The notes beneath the pieces were generated by a model. It saw only the letters and a list, made by a program, of their open reading frames with translations, did not search any database and was not told where the DNA came from. The position numbers and the translations under genes are program-made. A DNA stretch of 47,825 nucleotides from Pseudomonadales bacterium (GTDB taxonomy: Bacteria; Pseudomonadota; Gammaproteobacteria; Pseudomonadales; Pseudohongiellaceae), in the NCBI GenBank assembly GCA_028281635.1, contig JANQJM010000087.1, forward strand, positions 1 to 47,825. Reading direction: 5' to 3'. This document shows, in pieces, positions 8,402 through 16,557 of the stretch; positions within the stretch are counted from its first letter, which is position 1, and every line of letters begins with the position of its first letter.

Positions 8402-8692
8402 GACTCGCTTGAAGGGTTTTACCACTACGTTCTGGTAGACACCCGCTGCCACATAAGGGTCAGCGTCAGCCCAAGCCTGAGCCTGTTCCAGGCTGTCGAA
8501 TTCGGCGATAACCAGGCTACCACTAAAACCTTCATCACCTGGTTCCTCACTATCAATCGCCGGATGGGGGCCAGCGGCTAACAAGCGTTTCTGTTCAGCT
8601 AATTGGTTCAGTCGTTTCAGATGGGCAGGGCGGGCAGACTTTCGTTTAGGTAGGCTGTCGCTGACATCGGTGCTCATTATTGCGTAGTACAT
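8396..8692 (-). CDS. yciI: YciI family protein
   Basis: This is a small protein of the YciI/YCII superfamily, a ferredoxin-like fold with a conserved His-Asp pair of unproven enzymatic role. From ATG 8692 it has 98 residues, with AGGGAG seven bases upstream. A longer frame exists but runs into the upstream gene. The conserved His is in RPAHLKRL and the Asp in [12 protein letters not shown], with the core strand [16 protein letters not shown] before it. It follows yciB by ten bases, so the two form one operon, a pairing also seen in E. coli and Pseudomonas relatives. The biochemical function is unknown. Confidence 0.9.
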   Translation of the reverse strand: MYYAIMSTDVSDSLPKRKSARPAHLKRLNQLAEQKRLLAAGPHPAIDSEEPGDEGFSGSLVIAEFDSLEQAQAWADADPYVAAGVYQNVVVKPFKRVL

Positions 8693-8702
8693 GTTTGGCT
8701 CC

Positions 8703-9320
8703 CTAGCTGTTAGCCGACTCTTCGGGAGCCGATTCAGCACCAGCTTCGTCTTCCACTTCGATGTATTTGGCGAGCAGCGGCATCTGCCCAATCACGAAAA
8801 CGAAAGTCAGGATCAGGTTGCCAAACACTTTGAACTGAATCCAAAGCGCTTCGCTCAACAAGAAAGCAACGGCGAGGTTGATGGCGCCTAGAACGATGAA
8901 ATAGTAAACCCATATTGTGTTGAGTCGAATCCATAATTCTTTAGGCGCGTTTACCGCATGCCCCATCATGTGCTCGATGGCAGGCTTGTCCCCGATATAG
9001 CGAGAGGCCAAAAAGATAGTGGCGAAGATCCAATTGACAATAGGTGCTTTCCATTTAAGGAAATTAGTGTCGCGAAAGATGATGGTAGGTATGCAAAATA
9101 AAACTACTGCGCCCAAGGTAATCCATTGAAACTTATCGAGCCGTTTCTGCGCCAGAAACAGGCTGCCATAAACAAGGACTGAAGCCACTAGCAGAAACTC
9201 GGCGGCGCTGAATATGCCTCCAACACTGTGCTCGTAGCCTCCGATGGTAACCATGCGCTCGTCCATGGCCCACACAGTAAAAAACACCAGCAGGGGAATG
9301 TAATCGATAAACTGCTTCAT
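8703..9320 (-). CDS. yciB: Inner membrane septation protein YciB (IspZ)
   Basis: YciB/IspZ is a five-helix inner-membrane protein linked to septation and envelope integrity. The 205-residue product starts [14 protein letters not shown], the classic family N-terminus. It contains hydrophobic helices at about 4-18, 36-56, 67-83, 90-106 and 133-190, and the family-typical segments [14 protein letters not shown] and [12 protein letters not shown]. The C-terminal 20 residues are acidic and low in complexity ([13 protein letters not shown]). It is divergent from yciO, with about 155 bases between the two starts that must carry both promoters. yciI is co-transcribed downstream. Confidence 0.94.
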   Translation of the reverse strand: MKQFIDYIPLLVFFTVWAMDERMVTIGGYEHSVGGIFSAAEFLLVASVLVYGSLFLAQKRLDKFQWITLGAVVLFCIPTIIFRDTNFLKWKAPIVNWIFATIFLASRYIGDKPAIEHMMGHAVNAPKELWIRLNTIWVYYFIVLGAINLAVAFLLSEALWIQFKVFGNLILTFVFVIGQMPLLAKYIEVEDEAGAESAPEESANS

Positions 9321-9475
9321 GCTGCTTTTCCAGTTCTGAACTAGCTTGCCATCTTAAAGCATCTGCAAAAAGGTGTCTGCTTTTGTCCTACTATAGTTTA
9401 GAATCTCCAGCTTTTCGTAACTGCCTCAGCTTCCTGGTTTTCACTTCCTACTTGCTACCTTAGCTTAATCCCATC

Positions 9476-10096
9476 ATGGGCGACTATTTACAAATCCATC
9501 CGCTTAACCCTGAACCGAGAGTGATTCGGCAGGCGGTCGATTGTCTGTTGCAGGGTGGGGTCATTGTTTATCCCACCGATTCAACTTATGCGCTGGGTTG
9601 TCATATCGGCGATAAAACGGCATTGGATCGGATCCGGCGCATACGTCAGCTTGATAACAAACATAATTTCACGCTTATCTGCAGTGACCTTTCGTCCCTG
9701 GCTACTTATGCACGAGTTCATAATAGTGCCTATCGAATCTTGAAAGCCTACACGCCTGGGCCCTATACCTTCATATTGAAAGCGACGCCGGAAGTTCCGC
9801 GACGATTAATGCATCCGAAACGGAAAACGATTGGCATCAGGGTTCCAGACAATCCGATTGCTCAATCCATTATTGCCAGTCTTGGTGAACCAATTATGAG
9901 TACCAGTTTGTTGTTGCCTGATGAAGATGAGCAACTCTATGATCCCTATGAGATGCGATTAAAGTTGGGGAAAGTGGTTGATCTCATTATCGATGGCGGC
10001 GCAGCTGATATAGAGCCCACTACCATGATCGATCTGGTCGAGGGTGTCCCCGAAGTTTTGCGTGTAGGTAAAGGCGATCCTGAACCGTTTCAGTGA
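9476..10096 (+). CDS. yciO: Sua5/YciO/YrdC family protein, YciO type
   Basis: This protein shares the fold of TsaC/Sua5, which makes threonylcarbamoyl-AMP for tRNA t6A. The YciO branch usually cannot replace TsaC fully. The 206 residues contain the nucleotide-binding pattern of the family: GGVIVYPTDSTYALGC at 27-42, KHNFTLICSDLSSL, PGPYTFILKAT, the RVPDNPIAQSI loop and STSLL. The start is an ATG at 9476. In E. coli and many relatives a PHP-domain phosphoesterase gene (rnm/yciV) precedes yciO. Here it is absent and yciO stands directly divergent from yciB. The trpS promoter overlaps its 3' end. Confidence 0.92.
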   Translation: MGDYLQIHPLNPEPRVIRQAVDCLLQGGVIVYPTDSTYALGCHIGDKTALDRIRRIRQLDNKHNFTLICSDLSSLATYARVHNSAYRILKAYTPGPYTFILKATPEVPRRLMHPKRKTIGIRVPDNPIAQSIIASLGEPIMSTSLLLPDEDEQLYDPYEMRLKLGKVVDLIIDGGAADIEPTTMIDLVEGVPEVLRVGKGDPEPFQ

Positions 10097-10102
10097 TCAC
10101 AG

Positions 10103-10108
10103 TATAAT
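10103..10108 (+). promoter_or_regulatory. Likely -10 element of the trpS promoter
   Basis: A perfect TATAAT sits just after the yciO stop and 64 bases before the trpS start. The -35 region (TGAACC at 10081-10086, 16-bp spacing) is weak and lies inside the yciO coding sequence. Confidence 0.4.
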
Positions 10109-10171
10109 TAGCGGCGAAACAGACGATACAATTCAAACGAAGTTCACGCAGAGGCGTTCGAGGAGAAAAAC

Positions 10172-11386
10172 TTGTCAACGGCAGATGCCCAACAAAGGGT
10201 ACTTTCTGGAATGCGACCTACCGGTCGTTTGCATCTCGGGCATTATCATGGCGTGCTGAAAAACTGGATAAAGCTGCAGCATGAATATGAATGCTTCTTT
10301 TTTGTAGCTGATTGGCATGCCTTAACTACGCACTATGGTGATGCCACGCTGTTTGAAGAAAACGTACTGGAGATGGTTATTGATTGGTTGGCGGTAGGAG
10401 TGAACCCTGGTTCAGCCGCGCTATTTGCTCAATCGCGCATACCTGAGCATTCCGAACTTCACTTACTGTTGTCAATGATCACGCCACTGGGTTGGCTGGA
10501 GCGCGTTCCCAGTTATAAAGATCAGCAGGAGAAGCTAAAAGAAAAAGATCTGGATACTTACGGATTTCTCGGTTATCCACTTCTACAAGCTGCAGACATT
10601 CTGATTTACCGCGCTGGCTATGTGCCAGTGGGAGCAGATCAGGTTGCCCACGTGGAGCTGACCCGGGAAGTAGCCCGCCGTTTCAATCATGTGTATGGTC
10701 GGGAACCTGGGTTCGAGGAGAATGCTGAGGCCGCTGTTCGCAAGATGGGCAAAAAAGCCGCCAAGCTCTACACCCAGCTCAGAACCGCCTATCAGGAGCA
10801 AGGGGATCACGAAGCTCTGGAAAAAGCCCAGGCCCTGCTGAAGGAACAACAGAACATCTCTATTGGTGACCGGGAGCGGCTCTATGGCTATCTGGAAGGC
10901 GGTGGCAAGATGATTCTGGCTGAGCCCCAGTCGCTGCTGACCCCGGCCTCGAAAATGCCTGGCCTGGATGGTCAAAAGATGTCGAAATCATACGATAATA
11001 CTATTAGTCTCCGCGAAGATTTGGAGCAGGTCAGCAGCAAGATCAGCACCATGCCCACGGATCCAGCGAGAGTGCGCCTCACTGACCCCGGAGACCCGGA
11101 AAAATGCCCGGTGTGGCAGTTACATCAGACCTATTCTGATGAAAAGACACAGGAATGGGTGGTGGCAGGGTGCAAGTCAGCGGGGATTGGCTGCCTGGAG
11201 TGTAAGAAGCCAATAATCGAGGCAGTGGTGGAAGAACTGGAGCCTATCCAGAAAGAAGCGCAGCAATACGAAAAGGACCGCGATCTGGTGCGATCGATTC
11301 TGGTGGAAGGTAGCGAGCGAGCGCGGGAATCTGCCAAGGAAACGCTGGCAGAAGTGCGCACCGCTATGGGCTTGAGTAATTGGTAG
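10172..11386 (+). CDS. trpS: Tryptophan--tRNA ligase
   Basis: This class I aminoacyl-tRNA synthetase charges tRNA-Trp. The start is TTG 10172, four to eight bases after a strong GAGGAG. The protein has 404 residues, longer than the roughly 334 of E. coli, and resembles the extended form found in Pseudomonas. The ATP-binding HIGH-like motif is in PTGRLHLGHYHG (about 17-28), and the KMSKS loop is at about 268-272 (DGQKMSKSYDNT). Between the tryptophan pocket (GYVPVGADQVAHVELTRE) and KMSKS there is a charged insertion of about 60 residues. The C-terminal helices bind the anticodon. scpA follows 31 bases later. Confidence 0.96.
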   Translation: MSTADAQQRVLSGMRPTGRLHLGHYHGVLKNWIKLQHEYECFFFVADWHALTTHYGDATLFEENVLEMVIDWLAVGVNPGSAALFAQSRIPEHSELHLLLSMITPLGWLERVPSYKDQQEKLKEKDLDTYGFLGYPLLQAADILIYRAGYVPVGADQVAHVELTREVARRFNHVYGREPGFEENAEAAVRKMGKKAAKLYTQLRTAYQEQGDHEALEKAQALLKEQQNISIGDRERLYGYLEGGGKMILAEPQSLLTPASKMPGLDGQKMSKSYDNTISLREDLEQVSSKISTMPTDPARVRLTDPGDPEKCPVWQLHQTYSDEKTQEWVVAGCKSAGIGCLECKKPIIEAVVEELEPIQKEAQQYEKDRDLVRSILVEGSERARESAKETLAEVRTAMGLSNW

Positions 11387-11417
11387 CTAAATACAAAATC
11401 GGAAAAGTAGAAATAGT

Positions 11418-12287
11418 TTGATAAGCGTCGCAGCCGAGTTAGAAAATCATGTCCTCGATTCCGAGGGCGAAGCGGAAACTCCAGAAGAGAATTCCTCCCA
11501 ATCCATCGAGCAGCAAGAACTGCCCTTCGCCATCGTTGGCGGTGAAGCGCTCACCGAGGTCCCCAAGGACCTTTATATTCCGCCCGATGCCCTGGAAATT
11601 TTTCTTGAGGCGTTTGAAGGCCCGTTGGATTTGTTGCTGTATCTGATCAAGCGACAGAACATCGACATACTCGATATTAATGTTGCCGATATCACCGATC
11701 AATACATGTCCTATGTGGAACTGATGCAGGCCAGTCAGTTTGAACTGGCGGCAGAGTACCTGGTGATGGCGGCGACTCTGGCGGAGATTAAGTCGCGGAT
11801 CCTGTTGCCACGTCAGGAAGAAGAGGATTCAGAAGAAGATGATCCCCGCATGCAACTTATTCGTCGCTTACAGGAGTATGAGCGATTCAAGCAGGCCGCC
11901 GAAGATATCGACAGCTTGCCGCGCATGGATCGGGATATTCAAATTGCCAGTGCCGCATTGCCTGAGATAGAACGAGTAATTCCCGAACCGCAGGTGAGCC
12001 TGGATGAAATCTTGCAATGTCTGTCTCGAGTGCTACAGCGGGCGGAAATGTTCGAACACCACCACATTCAATTCGAAACACTTTCTACGCGAGAAAAGAT
12101 GTCTGAAATTCTGACCAGAATTTCTGAGCATAAGTTTGTTCCGTTGGTGTCACTGCTGCTGAAAGATGAGGGAAGATTGGGGGTGGTCGTCACCTTTCTT
12201 GCCGTTATGGAACTGATGAAAGACTCGATGATTGAAATCGTGCAGTCCGAACCTTTCGGTCCCATCCATGTCAAGAGCCGCGCATAA
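11418..12287 (+). CDS. scpA: Segregation and condensation protein A
   Basis: ScpA is the kleisin that bridges SMC heads and, with ScpB, forms the bacterial condensin complex. The 289-residue product has a variable acidic N-terminus (1-55) followed by the kleisin signature FEGPLDLLLYLIKRQNIDILDI (about 68-89), which binds the SMC neck. The ADITDQYMSYVELM helix comes next, then a linker and a C-terminal winged helix (KFVPLVSLLLKDEGRLGVVVTFLAVMELM region). The start is TTG 11418 with a weak ribosome site. A later start cannot be excluded because the first 55 residues are poorly conserved. scpB starts about 35 bases after the stop. Confidence 0.93.
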   Translation: MISVAAELENHVLDSEGEAETPEENSSQSIEQQELPFAIVGGEALTEVPKDLYIPPDALEIFLEAFEGPLDLLLYLIKRQNIDILDINVADITDQYMSYVELMQASQFELAAEYLVMAATLAEIKSRILLPRQEEEDSEEDDPRMQLIRRLQEYERFKQAAEDIDSLPRMDRDIQIASAALPEIERVIPEPQVSLDEILQCLSRVLQRAEMFEHHHIQFETLSTREKMSEILTRISEHKFVPLVSLLLKDEGRLGVVVTFLAVMELMKDSMIEIVQSEPFGPIHVKSRA

Positions 12288-12321
12288 ACTATCGGCCTAT
12301 CGATTCCAGATATCTCCAGAA

Positions 12322-13263
12322 ATGAGTGACGTAGATAACAAAGTAAAGATGATCGTGGAAGGTTTGCTGATGGCAGCGGGTCGTCCGCTAACACTGGATA
12401 ATATTATCCAGACCTTTGCACGCCGTGAGCGGCCAGACAAGAAAGAGCTGAAGGCTGTTATGGAAGCGATTGCACAAGATTGTGATGACAAAGGCTTTGA
12501 ACTCAAACAGGTCGCTTCTGGATACCGCTTTCAAGTAAAGCAAGAACTTAGCGAATGGGTGGCAAAACTTTGGGAAGAACGTCCGCCACGTTATACCCGC
12601 GCTTTGCTGGAAACTCTGGCGCTGATTGCTTACCGACAACCAATCACCCGTGGTGATATTGAAGAAATTCGTGGTGTGACCGTAAGTCCAAACATTATTC
12701 GAACATTGCTGGACAGGGAGTGGGTAAGAGTAGTTGGTCATCGAGATGTGCCAGGTCGCCCGGCGATGTTTGCAACCACCAAACAGTTTCTCGATTACTT
12801 CAATCTCAAGAGTCTGCAGGAACTACCTCCTCTGGCTGAGGTAAAAGAACTGGTGCCGACCGAGCCAGAGATCGACCTGGCGGAGGAATTGGCGAAGCAG
12901 CGAGTCATCGAGCTACCTGACGAAGACTTGGAGGGTGCCGTGGCAATCAATACAGAGACGGAAAAAGCTGAATTGCTTGCCGAAGAAGAGGCCCTGGAGC
13001 TTTCCAGAAAGCCTCTGGATGAAATTCTCAATATGGGCACACCGGAAGATGCTGCCAATGATGAAGACCAGATCGCTCAAACAGATGACAGCACTGAGGA
13101 AGAGCAAGATGTCGGTCAGTCGCACGAAGATGAGCCCGAATCCGCAACGGATGAACCTGAGAAATCGCTGCCAACCGATTCCGAAGCGGACGAAGGATCA
13201 GTGCAGGAAGCTGATATACTCAAGTTTTCTATCGAAGAAGTCGGAGAGGACAGGGAAGGCTGA
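12322..13263 (+). CDS. scpB: Segregation and condensation protein B
   Basis: ScpB dimers bind the ScpA kleisin and complete the SMC condensin. I start at ATG 12322 because the conserved part (VEGLLMAAGRPLTLDNI) begins about ten residues later. Earlier in-frame starts at 12232 and 12268 lie inside scpA or just at its end. Two winged-helix domains fill residues 1-170, including LETLALIAYRQPITRGDIEEIRGV and GHRDVPGRPAMFATTKQFLDYF. The C-terminal 110 residues are strongly acidic and low in complexity (many Glu, Asp and Ser), longer than in Bacillus but common in Pseudomonas-like ScpB. No clear Shine-Dalgarno sequence is seen, so coupling to scpA is likely. Confidence 0.92.
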   Translation: MSDVDNKVKMIVEGLLMAAGRPLTLDNIIQTFARRERPDKKELKAVMEAIAQDCDDKGFELKQVASGYRFQVKQELSEWVAKLWEERPPRYTRALLETLALIAYRQPITRGDIEEIRGVTVSPNIIRTLLDREWVRVVGHRDVPGRPAMFATTKQFLDYFNLKSLQELPPLAEVKELVPTEPEIDLAEELAKQRVIELPDEDLEGAVAINTETEKAELLAEEEALELSRKPLDEILNMGTPEDAANDEDQIAQTDDSTEEEQDVGQSHEDEPESATDEPEKSLPTDSEADEGSVQEADILKFSIEEVGEDREG

Positions 13264-13341
13264 ACCTTTCTTCGCCATCTTCGACTGAAGCAACTCAATT
13301 CAAACATCGACTAACACCGAACTCCCTTCGGACAGAACACT

Positions 13342-14079
13342 GTGACTGAAAAACTACAGAAAGTGCTCGCTCGAGCAGGTTTCGGTTCTCGCCGCCAATT
13401 GGAAGAGTGGATTGCTGCGGGTCGGATAAAAGTGAACGGGGAAGTCGCTAAGATCGGAGCCAGAGTCAGCGACAGCGACAAGATACTGGTGGACGGCAAG
13501 AAGCTGGCGCCACAACGTAAATTGAAAGAGCAGACTCGAGTCATTCTCTACAACAAACCGGAAGATGAGATTTGCACTCGCAACGACCCGGAAGGAAGAC
13601 CCACAGTCTTCGACAAGTTACCCCCACTTAAACACGGTCGTTGGGTTTCCATTGGTCGCCTTGACATCAACACCAGTGGCTTACTCCTCTTCACTACCGA
13701 TGGTGAGCTAGCCAATAAACTAACCCACCCAAGCTCACAAGTTGAGCGTGAGTATGCGGTGCGGGTCATGGGTGAAGTAACCCCGGCAATGGTGCAGGCC
13801 ATGCATAAGGGGGTGATAATTGATGGCGATGTCTGTCGCTTCACCGATATTCAGCACTACGGTGGAGAAGGAATAAACCAGTGGTATCACGTGGTACTAA
13901 TGGAAGGAAAGAATCGCGAAGTTCGCAAGCTCTGGGAGTCACAAGGCATGCAGGTTAGTCGCCTGAAGCGAGTACGGTTTGGCCCCATCTTTATACCCAG
14001 CACCGTGTCCCGTGGCACCTATCAGGAGCTGAACAAGAACGAGATGCAGAAGCTCTATAAGCTGGTGGAAGACAAGTAA
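13342..14079 (+). CDS. rluB: 23S rRNA pseudouridine(2605) synthase RluB
   Basis: RluB makes pseudouridine 2605 in 23S rRNA. It starts with GTG 13342. An S4 RNA-binding domain (about 1-60, EKLQKVLARAGFGSRRQLEEWI and RIKVNGEVAKIG) precedes the RsuA-type catalytic domain, with the nucleophilic Asp in GRLDINTSGLLLFT (D108) and the KNREVRKLWESQG motif near the end. The 245-residue length is at the short end for RluB because the usual basic C-terminal tail is missing, so assignment to RluB rather than RluE or RluF rests on the S4 domain plus the scpA-scpB-rluB order known from other Gammaproteobacteria. Confidence 0.92.
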   Translation: MTEKLQKVLARAGFGSRRQLEEWIAAGRIKVNGEVAKIGARVSDSDKILVDGKKLAPQRKLKEQTRVILYNKPEDEICTRNDPEGRPTVFDKLPPLKHGRWVSIGRLDINTSGLLLFTTDGELANKLTHPSSQVEREYAVRVMGEVTPAMVQAMHKGVIIDGDVCRFTDIQHYGGEGINQWYHVVLMEGKNREVRKLWESQGMQVSRLKRVRFGPIFIPSTVSRGTYQELNKNEMQKLYKLVEDK

Positions 14080-14118
14080 GACACTTCCGATAGTAGCGCG
14101 CTTAACGACACGCCAGCA

Positions 14119-14886
14119 CTAAGCGTTAAACGCCATTGGATCGAAATCGCGCACATTAATCGCCTGGCCATGAATTGAGTCGGCTTCTTCACTCAGCATG
14201 TAGAGATATACGGGCATTAGTGTTTCCGGGCTGGGTTGCGAATCCGGATTTTCAGCTGGATAGGCTGCTTGCCGCATAGCAGTTCGAGTGCCCCCGGGAT
14301 TGATACTATTTACTCGGATATTACTGGTTGTGGCGAGTTCGTCGGCCAGCGTCTGCATCAGTCCTTCCACAGCGAACTTGGATACGGCATAGGCACCCCA
14401 GTAAGCACGTCCGGTTCGGCCTACACTGGAGGAAGTGAACAATACACGCGCATTTTCCGCTGCTGCTAATAGCGGTAACACTGCCTTGGTCAAATAGAAG
14501 GCGGCATTTACATTCACCTTCATTAGTGCCTCCCAATCACTATCCGGATAGTGCTCTATCGGCGATCTTGCTCCAAGAATGGCGGCATTGTGAATGAGTA
14601 CATCCAGCGCTGGCAGTTGCTCCGTCATGTGTTCGGCCAGCATCTTGTAGTCATCCGCCTCTGCGACAGCAAAGTCCATAGGCTGGATAATTACGCGACC
14701 CGGTGCAGTCTGTTCCAGCTCATCATAGAGCGATTCCAGTTTTTCCTGGGAGCGACCAAGCAGGACGAGATTGGCACCATAGCTGGCAAAGGTCTGGGCG
14801 CAGGTTTTACCGATACCATCACTGGCTCCGGTGATTAGCACATTGCGGTTTTCCAGAAATTTTTTCGGTGGATTGAACTGAAACAT
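14119..14886 (-). CDS. yciK: YciK-type short-chain dehydrogenase/reductase
   Basis: This is an NAD(P)-dependent oxidoreductase of the classical SDR family, with substrate unknown. The 255-residue product shows the cofactor loop TGASDGIG (19-26), the NAA motif (IHNAAILG), the catalytic serine in LFTSSSVGRTGRAYWG, and the YAVSK catalytic Tyr-Lys pair. The FQFNPPKKFLENRNVLITGAS beginning (given here by its first residues FQFNPPKKF) and the length fit YciK. Its place downstream of a gph-type phosphatase and ubiG mirrors Pseudomonas. A 265-bp MITE-like element ends 14 bases before its ATG, and no ribosome-binding site is visible between them. Its expression may therefore have changed after insertion. 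Confidence 0.9.
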   Translation of the reverse strand: MFQFNPPKKFLENRNVLITGASDGIGKTCAQTFASYGANLVLLGRSQEKLESLYDELEQTAPGRVIIQPMDFAVAEADDYKMLAEHMTEQLPALDVLIHNAAILGARSPIEHYPDSDWEALMKVNVNAAFYLTKAVLPLLAAAENARVLFTSSSVGRTGRAYWGAYAVSKFAVEGLMQTLADELATTSNIRVNSINPGGTRTAMRQAAYPAENPDSQPSPETLMPVYLYMLSEEADSIHGQAINVRDFDPMAFNA

Positions 14887-14898
14887 CGGGATGGGAGT

Positions 14899-15167
14899 TA
14901 GGGCCTGTTAACACTATTTGAATCATCACTGCCGGAGTCAGTCTTTCGTCCGGCGAGGCCCGAGGGAGCATCCAGTAGTGTATCTACTCGAGTGACCGAG
15001 AACGCTGCCGGGCGGAAAACTGGCCCGGCCCTTCGGGTTGTGGCTGAAAAGGCGCCACTCAGCGTTGCTCGTCGGTCATTTGGAGCCACCAAACCTCCCT
15101 CCTCGCGCCTTGATTGGCGCCTTTTCAGTCACAACAGTGACGATTCAAATAGTGTTAACAGGCCCTA
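14899..15167. mobile_element. MITE-like non-autonomous element (265 bp) flanked by TA duplication
   Basis: The element at 14901-15165 is bounded by inverted repeats (14899-14931 and 15135-15167, TA included) that match at 32 of 33 positions. Both ends begin GGGCCTGTTAACAC. TA stands outside each end (14899-14900 and 15166-15167), which suggests a TA target duplication as made by IS630/Tc1-type or some IS5-group transposases. An inner inverted repeat of 20 bp with one mismatch (15038-15057 and 15115-15134) abuts the right terminal repeat. The interior is GC-rich and holds no transposase gene. It could have been mobilised by an enzyme encoded elsewhere. Removing the element and one TA restores a TAA stop for the phosphatase gene and an 11-base gap to yciK. 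Confidence 0.85.
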
Positions 15168-15848
15168 GGCAAACTTCAACATATTCAATAGATCGATAGT
15201 TTGGTCTGCGGACTTGAGAATGAAATCTGCGTACCATTCTTCTACCTTGGCGTCTTCTGCAAGATAGCCATAACTGGCAGCTACAGCGATTACATCTGCA
15301 TTTTTAGCAGCTTGCACATCACGCAAGTGATCACCTATGTAAACAGCACGTTCGGTATCTATCTGTAGCTTCTCCAGCGCTTTGAATATCGGCTCCGGAT
15401 GCGGTTTCTTTTCCTGTACATGGTCTGGACAGATCAAAACTCCACAGCGCTGCAGCAGCTGTAATTGTTCGAGCAGTCGCAAACTGTATTTCTCGGGCTT
15501 GTTGGTAACGATGCCCCAGGGAATACTGGCAGAATCAAGCTCTACCAATAGTTGATCCATACCCGGGTAAAGTTCTGACTCGGTATTTAATAGTTTGTCG
15601 TGATACAGATCGAGCAAACGCTGATTAAGTGCGGCGAAGTTCTCATCACTTTCTTCGATTTTGAATGCGAGCTTGACTAGAGCACGCGCACCATCAGAGA
15701 CGGTTTGATCAATGGCTTCCCGGCTGACAGCGGGGCGGTCATGCTCTGCCGTTAAGGTATTAACGACCTGGAAAAAATCAGGGGCTGTGTCGATGAGGGT
15801 GCCGTCAAGATCAAACAGCACACATTCGATAGAAGTATTGAGGGTCAT
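15165..15848 (-). CDS. HAD phosphatase, Gph/MupP family
   Basis: This is a haloacid-dehalogenase-type phosphatase of 227 residues, close to phosphoglycolate phosphatases. Motif I is FDLDGTLID with nucleophile D13 and acid D15. Motif II is IVTNKP, and motifs III/IV lie around KKPHPEPIF and [16 protein letters not shown]. In Pseudomonas the gene at this position, between ubiG and yciK, encodes MupP, the N-acetylmuramate 6-phosphate phosphatase of peptidoglycan recycling. By synteny I favour that role over phosphoglycolate hydrolysis. The ATG overlaps the ubiG stop (ATGA). Its stop codon TAG is made from the TA of the mobile-element target site plus the first base of the element. Confidence 0.88.
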   Translation of the reverse strand: MTLNTSIECVLFDLDGTLIDTAPDFFQVVNTLTAEHDRPAVSREAIDQTVSDGARALVKLAFKIEESDENFAALNQRLLDLYHDKLLNTESELYPGMDQLLVELDSASIPWGIVTNKPEKYSLRLLEQLQLLQRCGVLICPDHVQEKKPHPEPIFKALEKLQIDTERAVYIGDHLRDVQAAKNADVIAVAASYGYLAEDAKVEEWYADFILKSADQTIDLLNMLKFA

Positions 15849-16549
15849 GGCACGGGAGGGCGCTGATAACAGGCAATGTAGTTTACGTCGACATTGTTCT
15901 GCAGAAAGTAGCGCTTGCTAAACGGATTGTATCCCATGCCGATTTGGTCTTTAAGAGTTAACTCAGCGTCTCGGCTCCAGGCAGCTAATTCAGAGGGGCG
16001 GATAAACTTGCTGTAATCGTGAGTGCCACGGGGCAAGAGATTGAGTACGTATTCGGCGCCCACAATCGCAAACAAATAAGACTTCGGGTTGCGATTGATT
16101 GTTGAAAAGAAAATCCAGCCGCCGGGTTTTACCAGGGATTTGCAAGCGGCAACTACTGACGCTGGGTCGGGTACATGTTCGAGCATTTCGAGGCAGGTAA
16201 CCACATCGAATGCGCCCGCTTGTTGAACTGCCAATTCTTCTGCAGAACTGTTCAGGTATTCGATCTGCAGTTTACTCTCCAGTAAATGCAGCTTTGCCAC
16301 TGACAATGACGCTTCAGCTTTATCGATAGCGGTAACCTGTGCGCCATGATGAGCCATGGCTTCGGCCAAGATGCCACCACCACAGCCGACATCCAGAACA
16401 CGTTTTTCAGCCAGATTGATATGGCGGCTAATGTAATTCATACGCAGTGGATTGATTTCATGTAACGGGCGGAATTCGCTATTGGGATCCCACCAGCGGG
16501 CGGCCAGCGCCTCGAATTTCTTAATTTCTGCGTCGTCTACGTTTTCCAT
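15845..16549 (-). CDS. ubiG: Ubiquinone biosynthesis O-methyltransferase UbiG
   Basis: UbiG performs the two SAM-dependent O-methylations of the ubiquinone ring. I use ATG 16549, which gives [20 protein letters not shown], the usual family beginning. A GTG at 16564 overlapping the end of the upstream gene is an alternative that adds five residues. The SAM-binding motif is [16 protein letters not shown], followed by [19 protein letters not shown] and the [13 protein letters not shown] segment. The [15 protein letters not shown] region is also typical. The protein of 234 residues is complete. The gene lies between the amidohydrolase and phosphatase genes with overlapping ends, so the three are surely one operon. 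Confidence 0.95.
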   Translation of the reverse strand: MENVDDAEIKKFEALAARWWDPNSEFRPLHEINPLRMNYISRHINLAEKRVLDVGCGGGILAEAMAHHGAQVTAIDKAEASLSVAKLHLLESKLQIEYLNSSAEELAVQQAGAFDVVTCLEMLEHVPDPASVVAACKSLVKPGGWIFFSTINRNPKSYLFAIVGAEYVLNLLPRGTHDYSKFIRPSELAAWSRDAELTLKDQIGMGYNPFSKRYFLQNNVDVNYIACYQRPPVP

Positions 16550-16557
16550 CGTTGGGT

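Noticed and set aside
12232-12321. Longer N-terminus of ScpB from earlier in-frame starts
   Set aside because: That part overlaps scpA in another frame and does not resemble the family; the conserved domain begins just after 12322.
14898-15092. 64-residue minus-strand ORF inside the MITE-like element
   Set aside because: It lies wholly in the GC-rich interior and terminal repeat, has no ribosome site and no transposase motif. An open frame by composition is likely.
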